From contig NZ_LGHK01000040.1 of assembly GCF_001908235.1 (NCBI RefSeq), positions 1 to 41,836 on the forward strand: a stretch of DNA of 41,836 nucleotides, read 5' to 3'. The position numbers and the translations under genes were made by a program. Below the pieces are notes generated by a model, which ran no database searches, was not told the DNA's origin, and worked only from the letters and a program-made list of their open reading frames with translations. Positions within the stretch are counted from its first letter, which is position 1. Each line of letters starts with the position of its first letter. The DNA comes from Bradyrhizobium sp. NAS96.2 (GTDB lineage: Bacteria > Pseudomonadota > Alphaproteobacteria > Rhizobiales > Xanthobacteraceae). This document shows, one piece after another, positions 14,857 to 22,475 of the stretch.

Positions 14857-16635
14857 ATGGCCCGCAAGTTGCCGCGCAAGGATGTCGTGATCGTCGGTCT
14901 GGGGTGGACCGGTTCGATCATGGCCTATGAGATCGCCGGAGCCGGGCTCGATGTGGTCGCCATCGAGCGCGGCCCGTGGCGCAACACCGCGACCGATTTT
15001 CCGCCCGGTTACGCCGCGGACGAGCTGCGCTACCGGATCCGCCACGAGTTGTTTCTCCGTCCGGACCAGACCACCTTCACGTTCCGCAACAAGATGAGCC
15101 AGACAGCGCTGCCGATCCGCAGCTGGGGCGCGTTCATGCCGCCCAATGGGGTCGGGGGCGGTGGCGTGCACTGGAATGCGGAGACCTGGCGGTTTCTGCC
15201 ATCGGACTTCGTGCTTCGTAAACATCTGACCGAACGCTACGGCGCCAATTTCCTGCCAGAGGATATGACGATCCAGGACTGGGGCATCACCTATGACGAG
15301 CTCGAGCCGCATTACGACAGGTTCGAGTATCTGTGCGGCACGTCGGGGCAGGCCGGCAATGTCAAAGGCAAGATCATCGAGGGCGGCAATCCCTTCGAGG
15401 GGCCGCGCTCTAGGCCCTATCCAAATCCACCGCAGGATCAGCCATTCAGCCCCACGCTGTTTGCCAAGGCAGCCCATGACCTCGGCTACAAGCCGTTTCC
15501 CCAGCCATCAGGCAACATGTCGCGCGCCTATCAGAATCCGCTCGGTGTTCGCCTGGGGCCCTGCACCTATTGCGGATTCTGCGAGTGGTTCGGCTGCGGC
15601 AACTATTCCAAGGCCTCGCCGCAGACCACGATCCTGCCGGCGCTCATCCGCAAGCCGAACTTTTCGGCGCGGGACAACAGCGAGGTGGTGCGGATCGACC
15701 TCGACGGCACCGGCAAGCGCGCCACCGGCGTTACCTTCGTCGATACCGACGGTAACGAATGGGAGCAGCCGGCGGACCTCGTGGTGCTGTCGGCCTATAC
15801 GATCTTCAATGTACAGCTTCTGCTGCTGTCCGGGATCGGCAAGCCCTACGATGCCCAGGCCAACACTGGTGTGATTGGCCGCAACTTCACCCACCAGACG
15901 ACCTCCGACGTCGTCAGCTTCTTCGACCCAGCCAAATTCGTCTTCAATCCCTTCATCGCCTCGGGAGCGATCGGAACCTGCATCGACGAATTCAACGGCG
16001 ACAATTTCGATCACGGGCCGCATGGCTTCGTCGGCGGCGGCTATATGGGCCAGGTGCAGACCAACGGCCGGCCGATCGAGACCACGCCGGTGCCGCCGGG
16101 GACGCCGCTGTGGGGCGCGCAGTGGAAGAAGGCGGTCAAGGAGAACTACCAGAGCGCCCTGAAGCCCGGCACTGGCGTGCACGGCAGCATGTACAGCTAC
16201 CGCGATGTCTATGTCGATCTCGATCCGACCTACAAGGACCGATTCGGCCGCCCGCTGGCACGCATCACGATGGATTTCCATGACAATGAGATCAAGCAGA
16301 ACAAGTTCTTGACCGACAAGTTCGCCGAGATCTTCCAGGCAATGGGCGCGCGGCAGGTGCACAAGGAGTATCGCAAGGGGCCCTACGACATCACGAAGTA
16401 CCAGACCACGCATCTGTGCGGCGGTGCAATCATGGGCACCGATCCCGCAACCAGCGCGCTGAATCGCTATTTGCAGAGCTGGGATGTGCCGAACCTGTTC
16501 GTGCTGGGCGCAAGCGCCTTCCCGCAGAACGCAGGCTATAATCCCACCGGTACGGTTGCGGCGTTGGCCTATTGGGCCGCGGACGCAATCCACGGGAAAT
16601 ATCTCAAGAACCCAGGACAGCTGATCAATGGTTAG
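14857..16635 (+). CDS. GMC-family FAD dehydrogenase, large subunit of a membrane sugar/polyol dehydrogenase
   Basis: A 592-residue flavoprotein. The FAD-binding Rossmann motif GLGWTG is at residues 14-19, followed by VVAIERG. A Cys cluster CxxCxxCx4C (CTYCGFCEWFGC, about residues 235-246) fits an iron-sulfur site as in FAD-dependent glucose/fructose dehydrogenase large subunits. The C-terminal part carries THLCGGAIMGTDP and NAGYNPTGTVAAL, where the active-site residues lie. It would oxidise a sugar or sugar acid in the periplasm and pass electrons to the cytochrome subunit. It overlaps the cytochrome gene by 8 bases. Substrate cannot be assigned. Confidence 0.93.
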   Translation: MARKLPRKDVVIVGLGWTGSIMAYEIAGAGLDVVAIERGPWRNTATDFPPGYAADELRYRIRHELFLRPDQTTFTFRNKMSQTALPIRSWGAFMPPNGVGGGGVHWNAETWRFLPSDFVLRKHLTERYGANFLPEDMTIQDWGITYDELEPHYDRFEYLCGTSGQAGNVKGKIIEGGNPFEGPRSRPYPNPPQDQPFSPTLFAKAAHDLGYKPFPQPSGNMSRAYQNPLGVRLGPCTYCGFCEWFGCGNYSKASPQTTILPALIRKPNFSARDNSEVVRIDLDGTGKRATGVTFVDTDGNEWEQPADLVVLSAYTIFNVQLLLLSGIGKPYDAQANTGVIGRNFTHQTTSDVVSFFDPAKFVFNPFIASGAIGTCIDEFNGDNFDHGPHGFVGGGYMGQVQTNGRPIETTPVPPGTPLWGAQWKKAVKENYQSALKPGTGVHGSMYSYRDVYVDLDPTYKDRFGRPLARITMDFHDNEIKQNKFLTDKFAEIFQAMGARQVHKEYRKGPYDITKYQTTHLCGGAIMGTDPATSALNRYLQSWDVPNLFVLGASAFPQNAGYNPTGTVAALAYWAADAIHGKYLKNPGQLING

Positions 16636-17857
16636 AAGCGAGCTGCTCGCGCTGATGGTTGCCGCGCTCATTGCAAGCGGCGGGGCGGCCGTCAGCGCGG
16701 GACTGCAGGATTTTGCGGCCGTCGAGCGCGGCCGCTATCTCGCAAACGCTGCTGATTGCGGAAGCTGCCACACCGTGCCAGGCAGCGGACAACGCTTTGC
16801 CGGTGGACGGCCGATCGAAACACCGTTCGGTGTGTTGGTCGCTCCGAATATCACACCCGACCGCGAGACCGGGATCGGTGCCTGGAGCGACGAGGAATTC
16901 GACGCGGCCGTGCGTCACGGCATACGCCGGGACGGCAAGCGGCTATATCCCGCGATGCCGTACCCCTACTTCACTCGCATGTCGCGCCAGGACGTCAAGG
17001 ATATACGAGCCTATCTCTCGACCGTCGCGCCGACGCACAATGCTATTGCCAGCAACAGACTGCCGTTTCCGCTGAACATCAGGCTGATGATGGCCGCGTG
17101 GGACAAGCTGTATTTCGCGCCGGGTGAGTTTCATGCCAATTCCTCGAAATCGGACGAATGGAATCGGGGCGCGTATCTGGTGCAGGGGCCGGGGCATTGC
17201 GGCGCCTGCCATACGCCCAAGACGCTGCTTGGTGGCGACGAGTCATCCGCTCCCTTGCAGGGCTATACGCTACAGGGCTGGGTCGCGCCCGACATCACCA
17301 GCGGGGAGGGACCGCTCGCATCATGGTCGACAGACGATGTCGCGCAATATCTCAAGACCGGTCACAATCGCTTTGCGGCCGCCGCAGGATTGATGGGAGA
17401 GGTCGTGGATCTCTCGACGTCGAAGCTGAGTGACGCTGATGTCAAGGCGATGGCGACGTATCTCAAGGATGTCAGCGGGCCAAAGGCTGCGGCGGATAGC
17501 TCGGTCGATCAAAAGGTGCTCACTGCCGGTGGCGCGATCTATCAGGACCTCTGTTCTGCGTGCCACAAATCCGACGGTACCGGCGTCCCGAACCTGATCC
17601 CTGATCTCTCGCACGCCGCCACGGTCGATACCGGCGACCCGACGACGGTGTTGCGGGTGATCCTGCAGGGCGCGCAGAGCGTGGCGACCGATCGGGAGCC
17701 AACAGGGCCGGCGATGCCGGCTTTCGGCTGGCAGCTCAACGACGCGCAGGTCGCGGCCGTCGCCAGCTATATTCGCAACCATTGGGGCAAAGGACCAGCG
17801 GTGAGCGAGGAGCAGGTCAAGACGGAGCGTGCGGCGCTCCACGCCCGAACCAACTGA
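16628..17857 (+). CDS. triheme cytochrome c subunit of the membrane dehydrogenase
   Basis: A 409-residue protein with a Sec signal (VAALIASGGAAVSAG) and three heme c sites: CGSCH near residue 43, CGACH near 193 and CSACH near 310. The architecture matches the cytochrome subunit of gluconate, alcohol and aldehyde dehydrogenases, which takes electrons from the flavoprotein and reduces ubiquinone or a soluble cytochrome. The start overlaps the GMC stop by 8 bases, so translation is coupled. The stop at 17857 lies only 2 bases from the convergent stop of the cytochrome oxidase operon. Confidence 0.94.
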   Translation: MVRSELLALMVAALIASGGAAVSAGLQDFAAVERGRYLANAADCGSCHTVPGSGQRFAGGRPIETPFGVLVAPNITPDRETGIGAWSDEEFDAAVRHGIRRDGKRLYPAMPYPYFTRMSRQDVKDIRAYLSTVAPTHNAIASNRLPFPLNIRLMMAAWDKLYFAPGEFHANSSKSDEWNRGAYLVQGPGHCGACHTPKTLLGGDESSAPLQGYTLQGWVAPDITSGEGPLASWSTDDVAQYLKTGHNRFAAAAGLMGEVVDLSTSKLSDADVKAMATYLKDVSGPKAAADSSVDQKVLTAGGAIYQDLCSACHKSDGTGVPNLIPDLSHAATVDTGDPTTVLRVILQGAQSVATDREPTGPAMPAFGWQLNDAQVAAVASYIRNHWGKGPAVSEEQVKTERAALHARTN

Positions 17858-17859
17858 CC

Positions 17860-18135
17860 TCACGTGCGGGTCAGGAAATCCATCAGGCCGAGCCAGAGCA
17901 GGATGCCGAGCCAAAACAGGCCGGCGCCGGCGAACAACAGGGCCAGCGCATCCCGATGCCGCAACTCCATGAAAATGGCGGCGACCAATGCGGCCTTGGT
18001 GATGCCGATGCTGAGGGCGACCACGGCATTCGCCGCGCCGAGCGGAACATAGGCCATCGTCACGGTCAGCGCGAGCAGGCCCAGCAGGCCGAGCCAGGCG
18101 GCGACAAGCGGAAGCGAGGGGCGCCGTTGCGTCAT
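17860..18135 (-). CDS. cytochrome c oxidase subunit IV-like membrane protein
   Basis: A 91-residue protein with three membrane helices and the conserved segment SIGITKAALVAAIFMELRHRDAL, as in the small subunit IV (CoxD/CyoD-like, caa3_CtaG-associated) of heme-copper oxidases. It is probably structural. It is the last gene of the leftward operon, and its ATG overlaps the subunit III stop by 4 bases. Confidence 0.88.
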   Translation of the reverse strand: MTQRRPSLPLVAAWLGLLGLLALTVTMAYVPLGAANAVVALSIGITKAALVAAIFMELRHRDALALLFAGAGLFWLGILLWLGLMDFLTRT

Positions 18136-18776
18136 GAGGTCGATCTCCCTGGCAGGTAGATCAGCGCAAACAGGAAGATCCAGACGATGTCGACGAAGTG
18201 CCAGTACAGCGCCGCGCTATGTAGTGCCGCGCGGTGTCGGGTCGAAGGGGCGCCACGGCAAAGCAGCGCGAGCACCGCCAACAGCCCGATACCGATGATC
18301 ATGTGGAGGGCGTGGATCGCAGTCGCGATGAAGTAGAAAATGAAGAACAGCTGGACGCCGTTGGCGAGGTCCCCTGTGAAGCGGAAATCGATGCCCGGCA
18401 CGAGATGTTCCTCGTACTCCCCGTGATACTCGATGCCCTTCAGCACGATGAAGGCAAGCCCGAGGCAGATCGCGGCGGCAAGCAGCCCAGCGGTCAACCT
18501 GCGCGTCTCCGCCGCGAAGATCTCGACCGCCCAGGCGACCAGGAAGCTGGAGGTGAGCAGGATCGCGGTGTTCGCCGTTCCGATCACGATCTCGGTGTGC
18601 CGGCCCCCCGTGGCAAAGCCCTGCGGATAGGCGTGCCGGTAGACGAAATAGCTGAGCAAGAGACCGCCGAACAGCAGCACTTCGGTCGCGATAAAGACCC
18701 ACATGCCGAGCTCGGCGGTCTCATCGCGATGGCTGACGGAAGCAAACTGCGGAGCGACGGCGGGGCTATCAGGCAT
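18132..18776 (-). CDS. ctaE: cytochrome c oxidase subunit III
   Basis: A 214-residue integral membrane protein with five helices. Family blocks are [43 protein letters not shown] and [20 protein letters not shown] (the WHFVDxVW signature). It stabilises the catalytic core and proton uptake of subunit I. It overlaps the subunit I stop by 8 bases and the subunit IV start by 4 bases. Its length matches caa3 and cyo types, lacking the first two helices of mitochondrial-type subunit III. Confidence 0.94.
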   Translation of the reverse strand: MPDSPAVAPQFASVSHRDETAELGMWVFIATEVLLFGGLLLSYFVYRHAYPQGFATGGRHTEIVIGTANTAILLTSSFLVAWAVEIFAAETRRLTAGLLAAAICLGLAFIVLKGIEYHGEYEEHLVPGIDFRFTGDLANGVQLFFIFYFIATAIHALHMIIGIGLLAVLALLCRGAPSTRHRAALHSAALYWHFVDIVWIFLFALIYLPGRSTS

Positions 18777-20373
18777 TCTGTGGTTCAGCCTCGAAGTTGC
18801 GGTATTGATAGGGCGCGCGGGTCACGACAGGCTGGACGTCGAAATTGTGCTCGGGCGGCGGCGACGATGTCTGCCATTCGAGCCCCGGCGCGTCCCAGGG
18901 ATTGGCCGGCGCGCGCGAGCCGAAGAACGCGGAATAGCCAAGGTAGAGCAACGGCAGCAGGTAGGCGGCGGCCAGGATGGTGGCGCCGCCCGACGACAGC
19001 ACGTTCCAGACCTGGAATTCAGGCGGATAGACGTGGTAGCGCCGCGGCATGCCCTCGGCGCCGAGCACGAATTGCGGGAAGAATGTCAGATTGAAACCGA
19101 GGAAGATCAGGATGGCGGCGGCCCGCGCCCAGTATTCCGAGTAGAGCCGGCCCGTGATCTTGGGCCACCAGTAGTGCAATCCGCCGAAATAGGCGGTCAC
19201 CATGCCGCCTACCATGATGTAGTGGAAATGCGCGACGACGAAATAGGTGTCGGTGGCGTGGACGTCGAAGGCCAAGCAGGCGAGGAACAGGCCGGTCAGG
19301 CCGCCGATCGTGAACAGCCCGATGAAGGCCAGCGCGTACAGCATCGGCGCATCGAACCGCAGCGATCCCTTGTGCAGGGTAGCGGTCCAGTTGAAGACCT
19401 TGATCGCCGAGGGGACCGCGACCACGAAGCTCATGAAGGAGAACACGAGGCTCGCGAGCAGGGATTGCCCGGTCACGAACATATGGTGGCCCCAGACCAG
19501 GAAGCCGAGTGCTGCGATCGCAAGGCTTGCCCAGGCCACGAACTTGTAGCCGAACACCTGCTTGCGGGAGAAACATGAGATTAGTTCGTTGATCACGCCC
19601 ATGCCGGGCAGGATCATGATGTAGACCGCCGGGTGCGAGTAGAACCAGAACAAATGCTGGAACAGCAGCGGATCACCGCCGATGCGCGGGTCGAAAAAGC
19701 CCACGCCGAAGAAGCGCTCGACCGCGATCAGCACAAGGGTGATCGCCAGCACCGGCGTGGCGAGCACGAGGATCACCGATGTCGCATAGAGCGACCAGAT
19801 GAACAGCGGCAGTCGGTACCAGGTCAGTCCTGGCGCACGCAGGCGGTGAATGGTGACGATGAAATTCAAGCCAGTCAGGATCGACGAGAACCCGGCGATG
19901 AAGACGCCGGCGGCGGCGACCATGACGTAGCTGTTGGAATAGAGTGTCGAGAAAGGGGTGTAGAAAGTCCAGCCGGTATCGATGCCGCCGGCGAGGATCG
20001 CAAACAGTGTCACGCTGCCGCCCAGCATGAAGATGTACCAGCTCAGGAGGTTGAGCCTCGGGAAGGCGAGGTCGCGCGCGCCGATCATCAGCGGCACGAT
20101 GAAGTTACCGAGGGTGTTGGGGATCGAAGGGATCAGGAAGAACCACACCATGATGATGCCATGCATCGTGAACAGGCGGTTGTAGATGTCGTCGCTGACA
20201 AGATCGGCCTGTGGGGTGGCGAGTTCGATGCGCATCGCGGTCGCCGCCGCGCCGCCGATGAAGAAGAACAGCGTGAGGCTTGCGAAATAGAGGATCGCGA
20301 TCCGCTTGTGGTCGGTGGTGAAGAACCACGAACGAAGCGTGTAGTTGGCGTTGAGGTAATCGGGTTCCGTCAT
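18769..20373 (-). CDS. ctaD: cytochrome c oxidase subunit I (heme-copper catalytic subunit)
   Basis: A 534-residue protein with about twelve helices. It starts [20 protein letters not shown] at 20373, overlapping the subunit II stop by 4 bases; the open frame further upstream is antisense-like noise inside ctaC. Visible signatures are [14 protein letters not shown] (low-spin heme His), [19 protein letters not shown] (CuB His with the cross-linked Tyr), WGHHMFVTG (CuB His pair) and [12 protein letters not shown] (heme ligands). The helix [12 protein letters not shown] pattern is that of A-type oxidases. It reduces oxygen to water with proton pumping. Confidence 0.97.
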   Translation of the reverse strand: MTEPDYLNANYTLRSWFFTTDHKRIAILYFASLTLFFFIGGAAATAMRIELATPQADLVSDDIYNRLFTMHGIIMVWFFLIPSIPNTLGNFIVPLMIGARDLAFPRLNLLSWYIFMLGGSVTLFAILAGGIDTGWTFYTPFSTLYSNSYVMVAAAGVFIAGFSSILTGLNFIVTIHRLRAPGLTWYRLPLFIWSLYATSVILVLATPVLAITLVLIAVERFFGVGFFDPRIGGDPLLFQHLFWFYSHPAVYIMILPGMGVINELISCFSRKQVFGYKFVAWASLAIAALGFLVWGHHMFVTGQSLLASLVFSFMSFVVAVPSAIKVFNWTATLHKGSLRFDAPMLYALAFIGLFTIGGLTGLFLACLAFDVHATDTYFVVAHFHYIMVGGMVTAYFGGLHYWWPKITGRLYSEYWARAAAILIFLGFNLTFFPQFVLGAEGMPRRYHVYPPEFQVWNVLSSGGATILAAAYLLPLLYLGYSAFFGSRAPANPWDAPGLEWQTSSPPPEHNFDVQPVVTRAPYQYRNFEAEPQNA

Positions 20374-21308
20374 GGCTGTCGGCCCAGCGATTTGATGTAA
20401 AGGACCAGGCGCAGCAGCTGATCCTCGGTGACCTTGCCCTCGAAGGATGGCATCAGTGGCTCGTAACCCGCGGCGATCTGGCTGCGCGGCAGCAGGATGG
20501 AGTCGCGGATGTATTTGTCGTCGGCGATCACGGTGCTGCCGTCGGAGAGCGGGACAGGGCTGCCGTAGATGCCTTCCAGCAGCGGCGCATGGATCTTGCT
20601 GGCCACGCTGTGGCAGCCGCTGCATCCGAGCTGGCGAAACAGCGCGCCGCCTTCATCCGCAAGCGCGCTTGCAGGCGCCTGCTGTGCGAGCCAGTTGGCA
20701 AAATCGGATTCCTCCATCACCACGACCTCACCGATCATTCCGGAATGCGCGGTGCCGCAATATTCGGCGCAGAACAGGTGATAGTGCCCGGTCTTCTGCG
20801 CGGTGAGTTCTAGATCCTGGTAGCGGCCGGGGACCACGTCGTGCTTCAGCCGGAGCGCAGGAATGAAGAAGCTGTGAATGACGTCCTGGGAAGCCATCAC
20901 CACTCGGATCGGACGATCGACCGGCATATGCAACGCATTGATCTCGGATTGACCGCCGGGATGCTGGACCTTCCACATCCACTGCTTGGCGACCACGAAA
21001 GCCGTCAGTTCGTCGGGTGGCCTGCGGTAGAGCTCGAAGTAGACGCTGGCCCCCCAGACGAAGAGAGCCAGAAAGCAGAGCAGCGAGGCCGCGGTCCAGC
21101 TGACCTCCCAGCGCCAGCTCTTCGCCTCATGGTTCTCGCGGTCCACGTCGTTGCCGGCGCGATACCGCACGCAGAATAGCGCCAGGAGGAAGAACAGCAG
21201 GCCCAGCACGAGTGCGCTGGCGATCAGAAGGCCGCCGAACAGCAGGTCGACGTCGCCGCCTTCCGGGGATACGCCGGGGTGCCAGAACGGAATCCACTGG
21301 CGCCACAT
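20370..21308 (-). CDS. ctaC: cytochrome c oxidase subunit II fused to cytochrome c (caa3 type)
   Basis: A 312-residue protein. Two N-terminal membrane helices (about 22-45 and 70-90) anchor it. The CuA domain has [17 protein letters not shown] and the ligand motif [18 protein letters not shown] (Cys-x3-Cys, His, Met). A fused C-terminal heme c domain has CSGCH near residue 225, which defines the caa3 class and lets the oxidase take electrons directly from alternative complex III. The start [20 protein letters not shown] at 21308 is chosen because upstream codons overlap the 117-residue gene. Confidence 0.94.
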   Translation of the reverse strand: MWRQWIPFWHPGVSPEGGDVDLLFGGLLIASALVLGLLFFLLALFCVRYRAGNDVDRENHEAKSWRWEVSWTAASLLCFLALFVWGASVYFELYRRPPDELTAFVVAKQWMWKVQHPGGQSEINALHMPVDRPIRVVMASQDVIHSFFIPALRLKHDVVPGRYQDLELTAQKTGHYHLFCAEYCGTAHSGMIGEVVVMEESDFANWLAQQAPASALADEGGALFRQLGCSGCHSVASKIHAPLLEGIYGSPVPLSDGSTVIADDKYIRDSILLPRSQIAAGYEPLMPSFEGKVTEDQLLRLVLYIKSLGRQP

Positions 21309-21348
21309 CCTCAGGCCACCACCGGCGACCTGCGGGAAGGATCGCAAT

Positions 21349-21702
21349 TTATGGGGTTGGCCATCCCGGCAGACCCTTTCGCAGCAGCATTTCGGTGGCG
21401 CGCTTGACCGGCACGCGCACGATCCCGCGGCCGCGGTCGACCCAGCCATAGGTCCCGGTGATCTCGGCATCGTCGCGGCGCGCATTTGCGAGTTCGTCAG
21501 ACGGCGCGATTTCCAGCGCTGGAGCCTTCGAGGCCAACGCCGGTCGCGCAGCGGGGCTGGCGTAGCGCAACGATTGCGGAAAGATCAGCGGCATCGCGAG
21601 CGGAACGACCAGCACGAAGGCGCCGAGACCGGCCGCGATCCAGCCGACGGCATTGGTCGCGATGTCCGACCGTTCGAAGTCGAAGCCGCCGGTCTGAGCC
21701 AT
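21349..21702 (-). CDS. small single-pass protein of the caa3 oxidase operon, function unknown
   Basis: A 117-residue protein beginning MAQTGGFDFERSDIATNAVG, with one membrane helix (about residues 18-42) and a periplasmic C-terminal part ending YGWVDRGRGIVRVPVKRATEMLLRKGLP. Proteins with this GWVDR...RVPVxRAMxLL ending occur next to SCO and cytochrome oxidase genes and have no assigned function. It is the first gene of the leftward oxidase operon, 40 bases before ctaC. The periplasmic domain suggests an assembly role, which is inference from position. Confidence 0.8.
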   Translation of the reverse strand: MAQTGGFDFERSDIATNAVGWIAAGLGAFVLVVPLAMPLIFPQSLRYASPAARPALASKAPALEIAPSDELANARRDDAEITGTYGWVDRGRGIVRVPVKRATEMLLRKGLPGWPTP

Positions 21703-21728
21703 GTTCGGGTCCTTGCGCGCCCCTTGTC

Positions 21729-21753
21729 AATGCGGAGCGGGTCCCGGTGTTCC
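21729..21753 (-). promoter_or_regulatory. possible degenerate EcfG-type promoter of the caa3 operon
   Basis: On the minus strand GGAAC (21753-21749), 16 bases, then CATT (21732-21729), one base off CGTT. The distance to the ATG at 21702 (26 bases) is right for a promoter, but the site could be chance. Confidence 0.35.
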
Positions 21754-21760
21754 TCAGCTA

Positions 21761-21785
21761 GGAACCAATCAACCGGAGCGAGATT
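21761..21785 (+). promoter_or_regulatory. possible degenerate EcfG-type promoter of the act operon
   Basis: GGAAC(C) at 21761-21765, 16 bases, then GATT in place of CGTT. It is correctly placed 33 bases before the actA start and back to back with the oxidase promoter candidate. The -10 match is poor. Confidence 0.25.
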
Positions 21786-21818
21786 GTCGGTCAGGTATCC
21801 GCCAGTTGGTCGGCCCGG

Positions 21819-22475
21819 ATGGCTCAGCTCTTTTCACCCGCCGCCGATACGTGGATGCGGTTGTTCCTCGTTGGAAGTCTTTCGCTGATGGCCGGTGGCA
21901 CGGTTGGCATCATCGGCTTCGCGCGGTCTACCTACATGACCTCGACCGATATCCGTCCGCAGCAACCGGTGCCGTTCAGCCATCGTCACCACGCGGGCGA
22001 ACTTGGGATCGATTGCCGCTACTGCCACAACAATGTCGAACAAGGCCCCCAGGCCGGCCTGCCATCGACGGAAACTTGCATGACCTGCCACTCCCAGATC
22101 TGGACCAACGCCGCGATGCTGGAACCAGTCAGGCAGAGCCTTGCTCATCACATGCCGATCGAATGGACGCGCGTCGCAAAGCTGCCGGACTACGTCTATT
22201 TCCGCCATGACATCCACATTGCCAAGGGCGTCGGGTGTGAGAGCTGTCACGGCCGCATCGATAAGATGGCGCTGACGTATCGCGCCAAACCGTTCACCAT
22301 GGAGTTTTGCCTGGATTGTCATCGCGATCCCGCACCGAGGCTACGGCCGCCTGAGCACATCACCGACATGGCGTGGACGCCGCCGGTCGACGCGCGCGCC
22401 AAAGGCGAGGCGATCGCCGCGCATGAAAAGATCCGCTTTGGCGAACTCACCCACTGTTCCGTGTGTCACCGATGA
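21819..22475 (+). CDS. actA: alternative complex III subunit A, pentaheme cytochrome c
   Basis: A 218-residue protein with one N-terminal membrane helix and five CxxCH heme sites in order: CRYCH, CMTCH, CESCH, CLDCH and, at the very C-terminus, CSVCH. The five-heme pattern and N-terminal anchor match ActA of alternative complex III, the quinol:cytochrome c oxidoreductase that replaces cytochrome bc1. Hemes pass electrons to the monoheme ActE or to the caa3 oxidase. Its stop overlaps the actB start (ATGA), beginning a chain of six coupled genes. Confidence 0.95.
   Translation: MAQLFSPAADTWMRLFLVGSLSLMAGGTVGIIGFARSTYMTSTDIRPQQPVPFSHRHHAGELGIDCRYCHNNVEQGPQAGLPSTETCMTCHSQIWTNAAMLEPVRQSLAHHMPIEWTRVAKLPDYVYFRHDIHIAKGVGCESCHGRIDKMALTYRAKPFTMEFCLDCHRDPAPRLRPPEHITDMAWTPPVDARAKGEAIAAHEKIRFGELTHCSVCHR

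Noticed and set aside
15508..16671. 387-codon minus-strand frame
   Set aside because: Antisense to the GMC gene; composition is that of a shadow frame.
18703..19578. 291-codon plus-strand frame
   Set aside because: Antisense to cytochrome oxidase subunit I; Glu/Arg-rich shadow.
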